From NCBI GenBank assembly GCA_036244855.1, contig BQKZ01001611.1:15836-79835 (forward strand): a stretch of DNA of 64,000 nucleotides, read 5' to 3'. Of this stretch, positions 11,973 to 44,737 are shown one piece after another (positions within the stretch are counted from its first letter, which is position 1; every line of letters begins with the position of its first letter). This DNA is from Temnopleurus reevesii (taxonomy: Eukaryota > Echinodermata > Echinoidea > Temnopleuroida > Temnopleuridae). Under the pieces are notes generated by a model. It did not search any database. It had not been told where the DNA came from and saw nothing but the letters and a program-made list of their open reading frames with translations. Made by a program: the position numbers and the translations under genes.

Positions 11973-12333
11973 CTGGGCGGTGTTCATCAAGATAAGAAGG
12001 ACTTCAACAAAGACTTAAAGAAAGACTGTTATCCCTTCCATGGCGTAATGGATCATAATATACGGGATGAGGACATAGTACAGTCAAACCTTATTATAGA
12101 GAGGTCTTTGGGACCAGAGAAATTATCTCTTTTATATTGAAACCTTCTTGTAGCAGGGCCAAAATACAATAAAATACAAAGAGATTGGACTGGGCAAACT
12201 ACCTTGTTATAACGATATCTCGTCATATCAGTGCTCTTTATAACGAGGTTTGACTGTATTCAATGCAAGAACTCATACCAGTCATTCTTACAGTCGTTCT
12301 TGAAGTCTTCTGGAACTTGATGAAACACTGCCT
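11973..12333. mobile_element. Foldback element (CTGGGCGGTGTT family) split by a nested insertion
   Basis: Begins CTGGGCGGTGTTCATCAAG and ends CTTGATGAAACACTGCC, roughly complementary ends of the family seen intact at 31758-31903. A second foldback (12079-12260) sits inside it, so this copy is the older of the two. Confidence 0.65.
12079..12260. mobile_element. Foldback element, TACAGTCAAACCT family, nested
   Basis: Ends TACAGTCAAACCTTATTATA and its complement TATAACGAGGTTTGACTGTA. A second copy is at 23708-23888, with the same internal CTTTGTATTTTATTGTATTTTG block in inverse orientation, and a fragment is near 4977. Confidence 0.75.
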
Positions 12334-15300
12334 AAGACGAGAGTTACTAAGAATAACTTTTTAAGTGCAAACCAATAAAAATGTGGATCTATCAGATGAT
12401 GAAAGTAAGACTCAACAAAAAAAGACAATGATAAAACAAATTGAAGATGTACTTAGAAACATTCTTTACTGTTATATGCATGCTGTCATTGAAATATAGA
12501 CAGTGTGATCAAGAACGACAGTCAGTGGAATATATATCTCTATAAAAAGTAAGTACAAATCATAATATTCCATGGGCTATACATCTTTAAAAATAATCAC
12601 AATTCGTTAATATCACACAACCATTGAAAATAATATAATATGAATAATTAAATTACACCCTCTGTTAGATAATCTATCCTGAATTAAAGTACATTTTCCC
12701 TTTGTAACCAACATCCCTTTTTGCATAATTCAGAAGAGAAGGCAACATTTACAAGGCAATAATCTCTCAAATGCTCAATATTAGACACATGATTTTTTTT
12801 TCAGGCACAGTCAATCAAATAAATATAACCAGTTTGTATTAGTGTTAACAAGAAAGACAACTACACAACATCATACCAATCCAATCAATTGTCCTTATTT
12901 CTACAGAATTGTCCCAATATTCTATACCCGTCCTTACGCCCCAATCTGCATTTCTGATTCACAACATTGTCCCGATATCACAGAAATTACCCAAACCCTG
13001 AGACCCTTCCCCCGAAAAAAGTATTTGGTAAAAATATGTCATAATTGCCGCCATTCCTGGCCTTTAACTGTAAGAAGATTAGATCCCAAACTGTACTAAC
13101 TGGGCTTTCACAGTTTTGGCTCGACCCTCATCACAAATATGCCCCTAGTTGCATCATATAAAATAAGAAGTTGCATGCTACTGCCAACAAAAGTGAGATT
13201 GTTGCATGTAACAGACCTAGCAACAATCACAATGAAAAAAGTGCTATAGAATTAATATGGCCTCCAATAGTATGTTGTTGTACTTGTTGCTATGTCAGGG
13301 ATTGTTTATGTACAAAGCAGTCCTTTGCATATATGTCACTTCATTAAAACAATAATGCTGGGTAACAAAGTAATAACAAATGAAATTAAACAGCATCTTT
13401 TCAATAGGCAATAATGATTACATAAAAATTCAATCTTAAAAACAGCAAGAGGACATAAAAGAAAGAAAAAAATCAAAATAATACATGTGCATATTTGGTG
13501 GTAAGAGATTTTTGCAAAATAAATCATTATACTGCAATGCTATACATTCCAAATGAAATAAAAACTGAAAGACAATTAACAAAGGCACAACAATATAGGT
13601 TCCTTACTAACACATTTCAAATAATTTGTTTCAAACGCTCCTTAGATAGGTAAAAACTCTTGGAAGAGGTATCCCTGTACATAGTCTGAGCATAAAATCC
13701 TGAGTAAAAATCTTCCAAAACATCACAAAATAAACTTGAAAGCAAAATAATAAATTCTAGAATCATATAAAAGCTCTGCATTGCTATACTGTAGTTGTGT
13801 GTGGTTTTTTTTTTCACATATCAGTACACAATATCATTTTCAGGATTTTAAGTATACATGTATGTTCATATTTTTGTTGAATTTCATTATACATTACAAG
13901 GTAATTTGTGAAACATACAGAAAAATTATATGTGACCATCTTCTACATTAATGCATTTGCATCAAATTTCCACAATACATGTATAATGGATCTGATTGGA
14001 AATGTATAGATTTAGCGTGACAGAAAAAATATCTCTTCAGGTCACATGATGCAAGAGGGTGTTGCTAGAATTGATCGCATGTTGCAGTTGATTGGCACAT
14101 GCAATTCATAATAATTATTTCATGCACATCTAATTCGAAGCATACATCCTGAGCAAATGAAAATGCAGGATTAAATTCATATCTAATTTGCAACTAATTT
14201 GAAATTCACTACAACTTTCCAGCAACACCCCATTCACTCTAATAAGCTTTCGAGTATAATGTTGGTAATTAAGTACAAATCTATTATTTTGGTAAAAATC
14301 AACTAAAAGTATACTAATATAATTCAAAGTCGCAGAATCTAACTCCTTCACTAATATCAACTGCATACTAAGCTCCGTATTTATACAAACTACAGTTATA
14401 TATACAAGACTGTGTAGAAAAATACGTGCAACACATGCCTATATGCATTTCAGATATCATATATACGTAATATACATAAATTAATTATCATAAAATCTAA
14501 TACTAATTGTGATGCAAGATTCTCATATATCCCATAGACGCGCATTGCCATCTTTTGGTGATGTTTGGAAATTTTTTGTTGATCAAAGAAAATTTGCATG
14601 TTTCTTTTTTTTCATTGATGACGGCCTTAGCGGCCATCTAAAATTCAAAGAATATTCTACATTAAAGTATTCACAAATATAATAACAGGCCATTCAAGCT
14701 CTTCTTGGCTCATAAAAAAGAATAGACAAACTGCTAAAAAAAAATTTTTTTTATAATTGTCACACTGTAATTAAAAGAAAACAAGCTTCTCAGAGGGCAA
14801 ATCATGCTGTTTGATGCCATGATATAAATTGGCAGTTTGATATCCTCAAATCTGGCAGTAACCATGGTTTCACCAAATTTCAGACTAGATAAAAGACAAA
14901 TGTAGCTGTGGAAAACTGAAAATTGTTGTTCCAGAAAAATACAAAACTCACCAACCCCCCTCCCTATTCCATGATTTGTTGAGAGTTTCGATGTGGGCGT
15001 TAACACATTTTCTTCATTCATTGATAATATTCTCTCTTCTACTAATTTTGCCACCATCCCCATATATTTGGCATAAGGGTATAGGAATGACAGAAAAAGT
15101 ATACCAGTAGACAAAAAAAAAATACTGCATAATTAGCAACACCAAAAGAATACAATTGATATAAGCTGATCGATTCAACATATCCAAAAGATCAATGAAA
15201 CAAACAAAAAATAATTATGATTAAACAATTCATGCAATACCAACAGAATGACAGAAACGTCCTGAATACACTAATAGGAATTAATAACTCACACAACCCA

Positions 15301-16040
15301 TTTTGGTATCAAGGAAATAGATATAAGGTCTGGAAAGGCATGAGAAATGTAATTTTTTTTTAAATATTCACAAAACGCACAAAAATAGCTATCAAATCAA
15401 ATAAAAATTATACATACAATTAAAAGTATTCAAAGTATAAAAATTAAGACAACGGCTTTTGCATATCTCGAAACGAATAAAAAAATATCTTTTCTTCCTA
15501 CTTGAGAATGAAAACCAAATTACATCATTCAGATTCAATATATTCTGGATTTCTAATTATATCTACATTGATTAATAATTAGACTAGTTGCAATTCCTCA
15601 ATAAGTCTGAATGGCAGTGCGTAAAAAAAAAGAAAGAGACTGATGAGTTGAATAAAAAAATTCTGAATGCCATGCAGTTTCAACCAAAGAAATTGAGGCC
15701 TAAAACAAAATTTAACAATTAGAAACAGGAAAAAAATTGGCAGTTAGTTTCTTAATGAATTTTTATAAAAGATAGAGAGTGACAGAGCGTTTAAGGTAAC
15801 ACTATGCGATGGAAAAAATCATGTACTCTGTTCGAATGTTAACAGCTGCACAAGGTTCTCTTCAAACGAGTATATCAGCTTTTAATTTAACTCTTATTAT
15901 GGCAAAGTCTTAAAAGAGAGTATTCCATTGTTTAAATATCTATCATACTGATATATTTGTTAAGAAACAAAATATATAATACCTAGTAATCAAGAAAGCA
16001 TTTCAATCCCTTTCATTAACATGGTTCCACTGCTGTTGCT
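12334..16040. other. Downstream flank of the copine, nothing recognised
   Basis: AT-rich sequence without recognisable coding sequence. Part of it may be copine 3' UTR on the - strand; several TTTATT (AATAAA on -) occurrences exist and none can be chosen with confidence. Confidence 0.4.
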
Positions 16041-16049
16041 GTTTGTATG

Positions 16050-16890
16050 TCTACAATTCACATGATTACAATGATAGAAGGGTGGTGACAAAAAGTTGCC
16101 TTGTGGGACTACAGAATCCTTTGATGTACAGAGTAGGGTATTTCTACATTTTAATCTTTCTACACAAGGGAATTTACAAGCTAAAGGCTAATTTACTTGT
16201 ATATGCAGGATTTCACTTGAGGAAGGGGGCAAAAATGTAGTTTAACAATTCTCTGACTGTAAGAAAAAAAAAGTCCTCACATATATTTTGCCCATATTCC
16301 TTCTTATTTATTTCTTTAAATTCCCATAAAGTTTTATTGGGTATACAGACCCTCTCAGCCTCAGCAAACAATGAATACCCAAATGTAATCAAACAAGAAT
16401 GGATAGTCCAATACCTGCTCACCTGTTAATGAAAAAATTATCCTGATAGCTCAGTCATCAAGATTTTATATAGAGAAATATTCTGATAACATCTTTGGCT
16501 AAAGTGCTTATTCATGATTAAACAAATGTGAGTCCCATGGATAAAGGTGGTCTTAAATATCTTCCATGTGGGACTACAATTCTTAAGATGTGCAAGAGAG
16601 GTTATTTCTCTATTGTACTCTTTCACACATTGTACTCTAGTGCCCTTATTCAGGACAGACAGGTAAGTTCCTAAAATGAAAATTCACATTAAATATGACA
16701 CACCGTCACCACCACAGATTTTAATCAACAAGACTCGCATTTTCTACCACAGAGCTTGCTCATGATATGCAGTAGTATAATGGTTCATTCATGTGAACAA
16801 ACATGGCGACAATAAGCTTCCTTGAGGGACCCCACTGTCCTTGAATATGCAGTGTAGGACATCCCTTGCTCTGCTGCATACTGTGGCAGA
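16050..16890. repeat. Degenerate triple repeat, probable copine 3' UTR
   Basis: Three diverged copies of a block reading TTGCC-TTGTGGGACTACAG, then a GATGTNCAG motif and a T/C-rich run, near 16097, 16558 and 16815. Each is preceded by a CATGATTACAA- or CATGTGAACAA-like phrase. It lies just downstream of the copine stop on the - strand. Confidence 0.5.
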
Positions 16891-17031
16891 CTCATCCAAT
16901 GCAGACCAAATGCATGGTGTTCACCGTCTCATATGACTCATCAAAGAAAACATTCCTTAAAGAAGAAACTTCTCAAATGCTCAAGCTTTTCTGAAGGTCA
17001 AACTGTCAGAAAATGGTCAGTCTTGACCTCA

Positions 17032-37202
<20,171 letters not shown>

Positions 37203-38519
37203 TTTCTGTTCCTATGATCTTGATGCTCGGAGCAGGGTTCAATTGAGACAATAGGAACTTATCCTCTCTTTCTCCTTCTCTAGGCAAAGAGCCTGCTAAA
37301 AAAATAGCTGTTGACAGGGGGTTAACCAGCTTATGCGGCTACGTGGAGAGAAAGAAAGAAATAGAGAGACATTGTGCACATATCAATCAGGTCAGGAAAT
37401 ACGGCAGTTTTCTGTGATTGAAATTAAATGAATGATGCTTACAAATGGTGCAAGTATTAACGAATTATAATATGATGTCCCTTGGCCTTTCCAACACCTT
37501 ATTAAGTGAAGCCAACCTCAGAAGTGTACAATTCTTGTACCAGAAGATCTCGATATTGTACTGAAGAATTATCATATTGAAAGTTATGCTCTATAACATG
37601 AACAGCAATGAGAGCAGTCTTGGCAAATTTGTGACAATTTTAACAGTGCAATAACTTCACTTTAACCCTATAAAGTAAGAGGAAAAAAAGGCTAGCAAAT
37701 AAAAATAAAAAACATACAGGCTTTCAACAAGTGGAATGATCTCCTGGAGGATGCAGTATCAACAACTACAGTCAATAGTTTTGGTCTGCTCTCGAATGAC
37801 CCTGGCTATCACATTTTTCTTGTAAGCACGATGACTCCAAATTCCAAAATTATGTGACGAGGGAAAAATAAGCTAGCTTTTACATCTCTATATATATCTA
37901 AGTAAATCAAAATAAATCTACTCACGAGGCAGTACCAACCTTGAAATAGAATTTAAAATTCAAGACCTAGCTCCAAAAATTAAAACAAACTTTACATGTA
38001 ATCTAGCCTCTACTACAACAAGTCAACTCTCAAAGCTGTTCACCTCCGGCTGTGATAATTGAGAAAAACTGAACTGGTTCCACAAAGCAGACCAAGAAGT
38101 ACAATCAAAATGACTCTCCAACATTAGAATGACAATTGAGCAGTGCATGTGCACATGGAAAGCAAAAGTTTGTATGTAAACATGAACTTGGTTTGGTGAT
38201 TTCCCATCAGCAATGACTCATGTTCTATTTTTAGGTTGAGCATCATGTGGAATCTTCCATTCTGAACTTAAATTTTGTGGCTTGCCAATGTATACAGGCA
38301 CAACACAGCGAGGTTCAGTAAATTATTTGGCATGAAATAACATTTGATATAATTTTTACATTAAATCTCTTTGCCGACAATCAATGTCATATCTCTGAAT
38401 CTACGCCAGTTTCAGTAAGTGAGGCGCTGACGCTGAGCTAGCACGTCATCATTGACCCGCGTACTCATTTTCACGTAGAAATTTTGGCAGTCGAAGAAAT
38501 GGCTTAAACAACACGTAAA

Positions 38520-39240
38520 TTAACACTTAATTATATTAAGATCATTGAAACAAGAGGTGGAAAGATATAAACAAACGCATGATTTCATGAATGTTCGGAA
38601 AGCCGAATGTTCTTTAATAAACAATATTTCAGCCGCATACGTACCTTTCAACTTTTTTTTCCTTACCGGAAAGTTTCGGCTCGCAAATAAAAAACAAAAT
38701 AAACGCAAAATAAAGCTTATGGCAAGCCATAGGGGTTTGTAACAGATTGTTTTGATCAATGGAAAATCACTTTTCTTACTGTTTTTACAAGAAGAAAGTT
38801 GTTTATTTAAACTTTTTATGAATTATATATAATTAAATTGAGTGACGAATGACAGACTGATACAAAAATAACCATAAATTGTTTGATTCGAAATGTTTGA
38901 AAACTTTAATGATATCACACCCAACGGGCGTTTCATAGATATCAAATGGGTGTGGTCTGGCAGTAGTCTATATTCACAGACTTCAAAAAAGTAGTAATGC
39001 AAACAAGGGAGCAAAATCCAACACGACACTATCAGAGAGATGTTAAACACTTAATTCTTGAATTATGTATTGTGCAGCTACCGCAGAACGTATTTTCTTT
39101 ATTTATTTTTTTTTATAGAAAAGGTTGGACTGAAAGTGGAGGGGATGCAAATGACATGCCTGTATACACATTTTTGATAGTTTCATAAATTGTTGTTTTG
39201 TATTTTGTGTAGGTAATCAATTTTCAATCAAGTCATTCAA
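38520..39240. other. Flank upstream of the copine, nothing recognised
   Basis: No coding sequence recognised. The copine promoter or 5' non-coding exons should lie somewhere between 37203 and this region, but no motif identifies them. Confidence 0.35.
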
Positions 39241-39345
39241 TACTGTAAAGCGCTGTGATACATATTTCTGGAAGAGCGCTATATAAATGCCATTATTATT
39301 ATTATTATCATTATTGTTGTCATATTATTATTATTATTATTATTA

Positions 39346-39394
<49 letters not shown>

Positions 39395-39413
39395 CATTAT
39401 TATCATCATCATG

Positions 39414-39445
<32 letters not shown>

Positions 39446-39481
39446 TATTATTATTATAATTATTATTATCATTATTATTAT

Positions 39482-39531
<50 letters not shown>

Positions 39532-39541
39532 TTTTATTATA
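39240..39541 (+). repeat. SINE 3' tail followed by TTA/TCA/AGT microsatellite
   Basis: TAAAGCGCTGTGATAC and AGAGCGCTATATAAATGCCA are a typical invertebrate SINE 3' end and run straight into (TTA)n, then (TCA)n, (TTA)n and finally (GTA)n up to 39535. Reading frames here (Ile, Tyr, His or Ser runs) are not genes. Confidence 0.85.
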
Positions 39542-40431
39542 ATTAAGTTCGCATATATTTACTGAAAAGGTTGGGGTACCGTCTCTCCCAATCTCTGTCA
39601 ATCTTTGACAGCTTCTTTGATCCGCTTAGAATTTTCATGATCAATCAACGATCAAGGCTTTGTTCGTGTAAAATCTATCTCAGTTGTGCGTATAATAAGT
39701 TTATATTCATTTTACAGCGTTTCGACTTTGAATTTTTATTCAATCTTCATCCTACATTCAGGCAAGACACGTCTGGCCGCAGCTTGTAATTTATGAGCGT
39801 AGGCATTGTTTCCTGTATATGAAGGTCTCCTTTTTCACTTAAAACTTTAAGTGGTTACAGAGGAATGAGAACATACTCGGTGTTATCATTTTAACCCTTT
39901 GTACTCAATTTTCAGTAAATGATAATGACGATTGACGGTCCCGATACTTCGCATTTACACTTCTGTAAACGCTGGTGTTGATTTTAACACCAGTCAGAAT
40001 CTTTATACAAATGTATGTCCAAATCAATATATAAATACCGACTGGTGTTAAAGTTCGGGTGCCCAAACGACATCAGTAGTGTTTAATCATATTGAATTGG
40101 TTCGAAGCTTGTATTATTTCAAAACCTTTCTGGGGTGGATGGATTTCGGCTGGTGTTCAATTTAACAATACTCAGCGCCTTTGACTATTCTAAGTTATTT
40201 GAATAGGTTAATGATAAAAGGAAAATAATTTTCAATTCAATCCATTTCAAGAATCACCACCACCACCACCATTATCGAGTAAATTCTTGTAAGTTATTAT
40301 CTTATTATGTATATATAATCTTTACTTTCTTTTGTATGTTGCGTATATTTTCCTTTTTTATTTTGTATTTGTTGTGTTATCTTTTATGACGGAAATAAAA
40401 CAAACAAACAAACAAAACCATCACCATTATT

Positions 40432-40620
40432 ACCTTCATTCTCATTAATCATCGTCGTCATCCTACATCTTTCTGCCATCATCATTAGCAGAAGCATATC
40501 ACCCCCATCATCAATATCGTTCTCGCTATCACCGAGAACAAAAAACACCACCACCATGCATGATCATTATCACCATCTTCATCGTCATCATCATCATCAT
40601 CATCATGATCATTACCATTC

Positions 40621-40653
<33 letters not shown>

Positions 40654-40660
40654 CCATCAC

Positions 40661-40699
<39 letters not shown>

Positions 40700-40788
40700 T
40701 CATCATCATCACCATTATATCCATCATAAATCATCCTCCTCCTCCACCTCCTCATCATCATCCTCCTCATCATCATCCTCATCATCAT

Positions 40789-40845
<57 letters not shown>

Positions 40846-40865
40846 TTATCACCATCAACATTATA

Positions 40866-40915
<50 letters not shown>

Positions 40916-41000
40916 TTATTACCATGGACATTATATTCATCATCATCATCATCATCATCGTCATCATCGTCGTCGTCGTCGTAATCATCTCCCCTCTTCT
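40432..41000. repeat. TCA/CAT microsatellite cluster
   Basis: Long (TCA)n with TCC, ACC and CGT interruptions. TATATCCATCAT and ATTTATTACCAT-like breaks recur, hinting at a higher-order unit near 40710, 40860 and 40925. Intergenic. Confidence 0.92.
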
Positions 41001-41670
41001 CCCTAAACTAATTTTGTTTAGGTCCAATGAGTTGAGCATTAGACATATTTTTTCATTAAAACGCGGTATAGACAAGAATTTAAAAAATTACAAGTGGGTC
41101 AAATGATTCAGCTAACAAAACAGTTTAATACCATTTACGGAACTGCAATTATTTCGCTTTCAAACAGTTATCACAATGTTCGAAGAATTAAAGGAAAAGT
41201 TCTCCCCAGATGTCTTACTATTTAGATTAAAGAAAAATAAATTGAACATCATGTTAAATAAATATCATAATAAGATTCAGGAATAAGGAAAGTACACCAA
41301 TTAACCTTTTTTGTGTAAATCAATCTTCGCTCTGCAGATCGGCAATACTTGATGCCAATTTGATGTAAGATCTCTTCATTCATATGGCACATAAAATTGA
41401 TAATTTTCACATTTTTTCTAAAACTGAAATGTTTTCTACCGTATTTTAAGTAAATTATGATTGGACAGCTGATTATGATGTCATTAAATGAAGCTTATAA
41501 ATGTGTGATTTTCTTATTCCTAAACCGGTTTTGATGAGTAAATTTTTAACATACTGTTCAAATTATTTCCTGTTTGCTTGATGAATAAAATACATGTACC
41601 TGGGGTTGATTCCCCTTTCACTGTGAAACTATATACAATAGCTATAACCATGATAACGTTAATTGTAATA

Positions 41671-41735
41671 GAGGCCCGGAAGCAACACGATTCAACACGA
41701 CTCCTTGTTGATTCACAGTTAAAGACCTCAGCTTG
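41671..41735 (+). mobile_element. Half foldback, GCCCCGGTCACATAGGA family
   Basis: GGCCCGGAAGCAACACGATT and the following AACACGACT match the left arm of the family. The right arm is missing, probably deleted. Confidence 0.7.
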
Positions 41736-42155
41736 ACCGAATTCGCACATGCCTACATTATGCCTCAATCGAGAACATAGTTGACAGAGAATACAAGTAC
41801 GTATGATTGAAAATTGGAGTCAACTTCGCTATTGCACAAATTTATGTTAAAACTTGTTGTCCACCCCCTCCCACACACGGCCGGGATCAATAACTTTGCG
41901 GGGGAGGAAAAACTTGATGACGACATGATGTGTGCCGCTGTCTTGATTCACTTCAGTGATTTCCACAGTTTACTTATGTATATGACAAAAATATGCCCTA
42001 CATTGATACACAAAATCGCCAAGAACACAAAAATTAAAGCTCGTATGTGTCTGAAAATTGAACAAGGATGAGCTCAGATAGTCAAAGAGTTGGTATAATT
42101 AACATTTATGTTACTCCGTCTAATAAAATTCCTTAAAACGTGATTTAAATTGTAA

Positions 42156-42156
42156 N
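42156..42156. other. Single-N contig join (unmerged overlap)
   Basis: AAAAGTTCTCCCCAGAT right of the N is also at 41195, and similarity continues (CAATACTTGATGCCAATTTG, TAACATACTGTTCAAAT) with indels to about 42680. Looks like the same locus from two haplotypes. Confidence 0.8.
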
Positions 42157-42664
42157 AAAAGTTCTCCCCAGATATTTTACTATTTAAATCAAAGAAAAAT
42201 AAAGTGAGCATCACTTTAAGAAAATATCCAAATAAGATTCAGGAATAAGGAAAGTGCACCGATTAACACTTTTTTTGTAAATCAATCTTCGCTCTGCAGA
42301 TTGGCAATACTTGATGCCAATTTGATGTAAGATCTCTTCATTCATATAGCGCATAGAATTGATCATTTTCACATACAATTGAATGATGTAATTTCATTCA
42401 TGAAAATTTCATTGTACATGAAACACATTGCCGTGGGTACATTGGAACTTTGGAGGAAATTGATTAATGCAAAATTTCAAGTAAATAGTGAATCGTAGGT
42501 GTGATTTTCTTATCCCTAAAGAAGTTTGATAAGTACATTTGTTAACATACTGTTCAAATCATCTCCTGTTTAAATTATGAATAAAATTATAAAATAAAAT
42601 ATCTGGGGTCGATTACCCTTCCATTGTGAAACTATATATACAATAGCTATTAACGTTACTTGTA

Positions 42665-42891
42665 AAGCCCCGGTGACATGGGACCCCGAAAGCAACACGA
42701 TTCACCCATCTCTTTGTTAATTCACAGTTAGCTTCCTGAGAACAACGAGTCGGAGTGAATCGTGTTGCTTCCGGGGTCCTATGTGACCGAGGCTGAAGCA
42801 ACACGACTCTATGTTAATTCACAGTTAAGTGCCTCAGAACAAAGAGCCGTGTTGAATCGTGTTGCTTCCGGGGCTCTGTGACCGGGGCTTA
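42665..42891. mobile_element. Two foldback units back to back, GCCCCGGTCACATAGGA family
   Basis: Arms GCAACACGATTC and GAATCGTGTTGCTTCCGGGG occur twice in sequence, sharing the GACCGAGGC/GACCGGGGCT boundary. At 41671 the other haplotype copy has only a half unit. Confidence 0.85.
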
Positions 42892-43529
42892 AAGGGAGAG
42901 CATCACGATCGCGTTATCAGGTGCGTCGGTTCCGATTTCATAAGAAATAAAACATTCAAGGAAATAAATAAATAACCCTCTAACTGATGGGTAGATTAAA
43001 TCAACATGGATATTTCGCAAAATTACAAAGCAAATTGCTTGATATGTGTAGCAAGGCACAATTATAAACATCATTTCAGTTACAAAAATCAATGACACGT
43101 AATTCCCACGAATCGTTAGCTACTGCATGTGAAATAGAACTGGATAAAATTATGACGGAATAGTAAGATTTACCCATATTATATACATATTTATCGCAGT
43201 AAGTACTGAAAATATCATGAATGCAGGACACATTGATCGATCATACAGTACAATAATGAAACATCAATGATAAATCAATGCCAAATATAAGGTAAACCCC
43301 AAAGCACCGTGGTTTTAAAATGATAATCAAACAAGAACTCACATTGTTTTATATTGAAATTAAGAGAAACATTCTTTCTGATATGTACTAGGATAAAATA
43401 ACAAAGTGGCCTAATGGGAGAGTGTAGTGAGCTATATCCGGTGCTGGTTACTGTAAAAATGCAATTGCATGAGATCATCAAGTAAATAAAAATGTGTTAC
43501 AAAACAATTAGATTGTTATACGACCCACG

Positions 43530-44010
43530 TTTTTCCTGGAACAACTCCAACGGGGACGATTCACATCGGTCAACTCCCCCGTAGGACAACGCCCCTAAAT
43601 GACAGCTACCCGGAGGACAACTCGCCTGGAGGATTTCATCAGAGGACAGCCGCCCCGAAGGACAACTGTCCTAAGCAAAGGACAATTCACTTGATGGGCA
43701 ATTCTTCCCTAAAGCCCCGGTCACATAGGACCGCGGAAGCATCACGATTCAACACAACTCTTTGTTCGCCGGCAACTAACAGAACAAAGAGTCGTGTTGA
43801 ATCGTGTTGTTTCCGGGCTTCTATGTGACTGGGGGCTAAAGACAAAATTCAAGTTGATGTTCTACTGCGTTATCGTATGGTAATTATGCTCAGGAGTGTT
43901 GTTCTCAGGTCCTCAGCAGGAGGAAGGAGGGGGGGGGGGGAAGAAGTTGTCATCGGGGGAGTTGTCAGGCATGGACTATCCTGGGGGAAACTGTCAAACG
44001 CTATCAGAAT
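43530..44010. repeat. Degenerate GGACAACT phrase repeat forming a loose foldback
   Basis: Left side repeats GGACAACTCGCC, GGACAACTGTCC, GGACAATTC and similar (43550-43700). The right side has the inverse, GGGGGAGTTGTCAGG and GGAAACTGTC (43935-44000). Foldback 43713-43837 sits between them. Confidence 0.6.
43713..43837. mobile_element. Foldback element, GCCCCGGTCACATAGGA family
   Basis: GCCCCGGTCACATAGGACC and its near-complement TTCTATGTGACTGGGGGC bound arms ACGATTCAACACAACTC and GAGTCGTGTTGAATCGTG. Confidence 0.9.
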
Positions 44011-44475
44011 TCAACTAGAATACTTTTAATCAAGCAAGATTATGCATTAGTTCTTTGGCGTTCACTTATGTCAACAGTGATCTATATATTGATCCATAAT
44101 CGCTCCATAGCATTCAAATTGGCAAATTCACAAAATTGCTCGATGGGAGTAAAAATAATCACAATAAATATATTTCAGGAAGAAAATGTACATTCAGAAA
44201 ATCTTTTGAATTCCTCAAGGAAACCATATTATATATATTTTCATGATATCTTTTTTTTCAATCAGTACGTCATGCATGCAGCTTTATAACGAATAAATCA
44301 TTTTCAACGTAAACTGACGTAAATGACCCTATTGCTAAATCAAGGGGGTGGGATAGGAAGCACTCCCCTGTCCAGTATTTGAACACATATCCTGTTGATA
44401 CACAATTTATTCATTCGTCTCGAAAGGACACATTTTTTAGTTTCCCCACGTTTCTGCTGTGTAATAAAGTGTTCC

Positions 44476-44545
44476 GATACCATTGAGCGGGATTCGAACC
44501 CGTGACCTCTGGACTACTAATTTCTCAAGCTGGTTGCTTTGAATC
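44476..44545 (-). mobile_element. tRNA-like SINE head fragment
   Basis: On -, GGTCACGGGTTCGAATCCCG is a near-perfect tRNA B box with T arm; a degenerate anticodon-arm-like stretch precedes it. The acceptor stem does not close, so it is not a working tRNA. Confidence 0.5.
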
Positions 44546-44737
44546 ATCATATAACTCTATAAAAATATGTATATTTTATATCATTATATTCAGGTTCTTG
44601 ACAATATAAAAAAAAAAAACACGAGATTGTACAAACAATGGAGGAAAATGAAATCCTGCGATTAAACATATTGTTCTCAAGTACCATTATTAGAGCTCAC
44701 ACTTAGAAATCATGGCACTTCTATCGCAGCCTATATG

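Noticed and set aside
39255..39601. Ile/Tyr/His/Met/Ser-rich frames as proteins
   Set aside because: They are translations of TTA/TCA/GTA microsatellite. The same applies at 40485-41075, 53000-53330, 54657-55693 and 5453-5909 (except for the ghost exon residues).
44476..44545. Functional tRNA gene
   Set aside because: A good B box, but no closed acceptor stem or proper D arm; a retroposon head is more likely. The same holds for 50612-50662.
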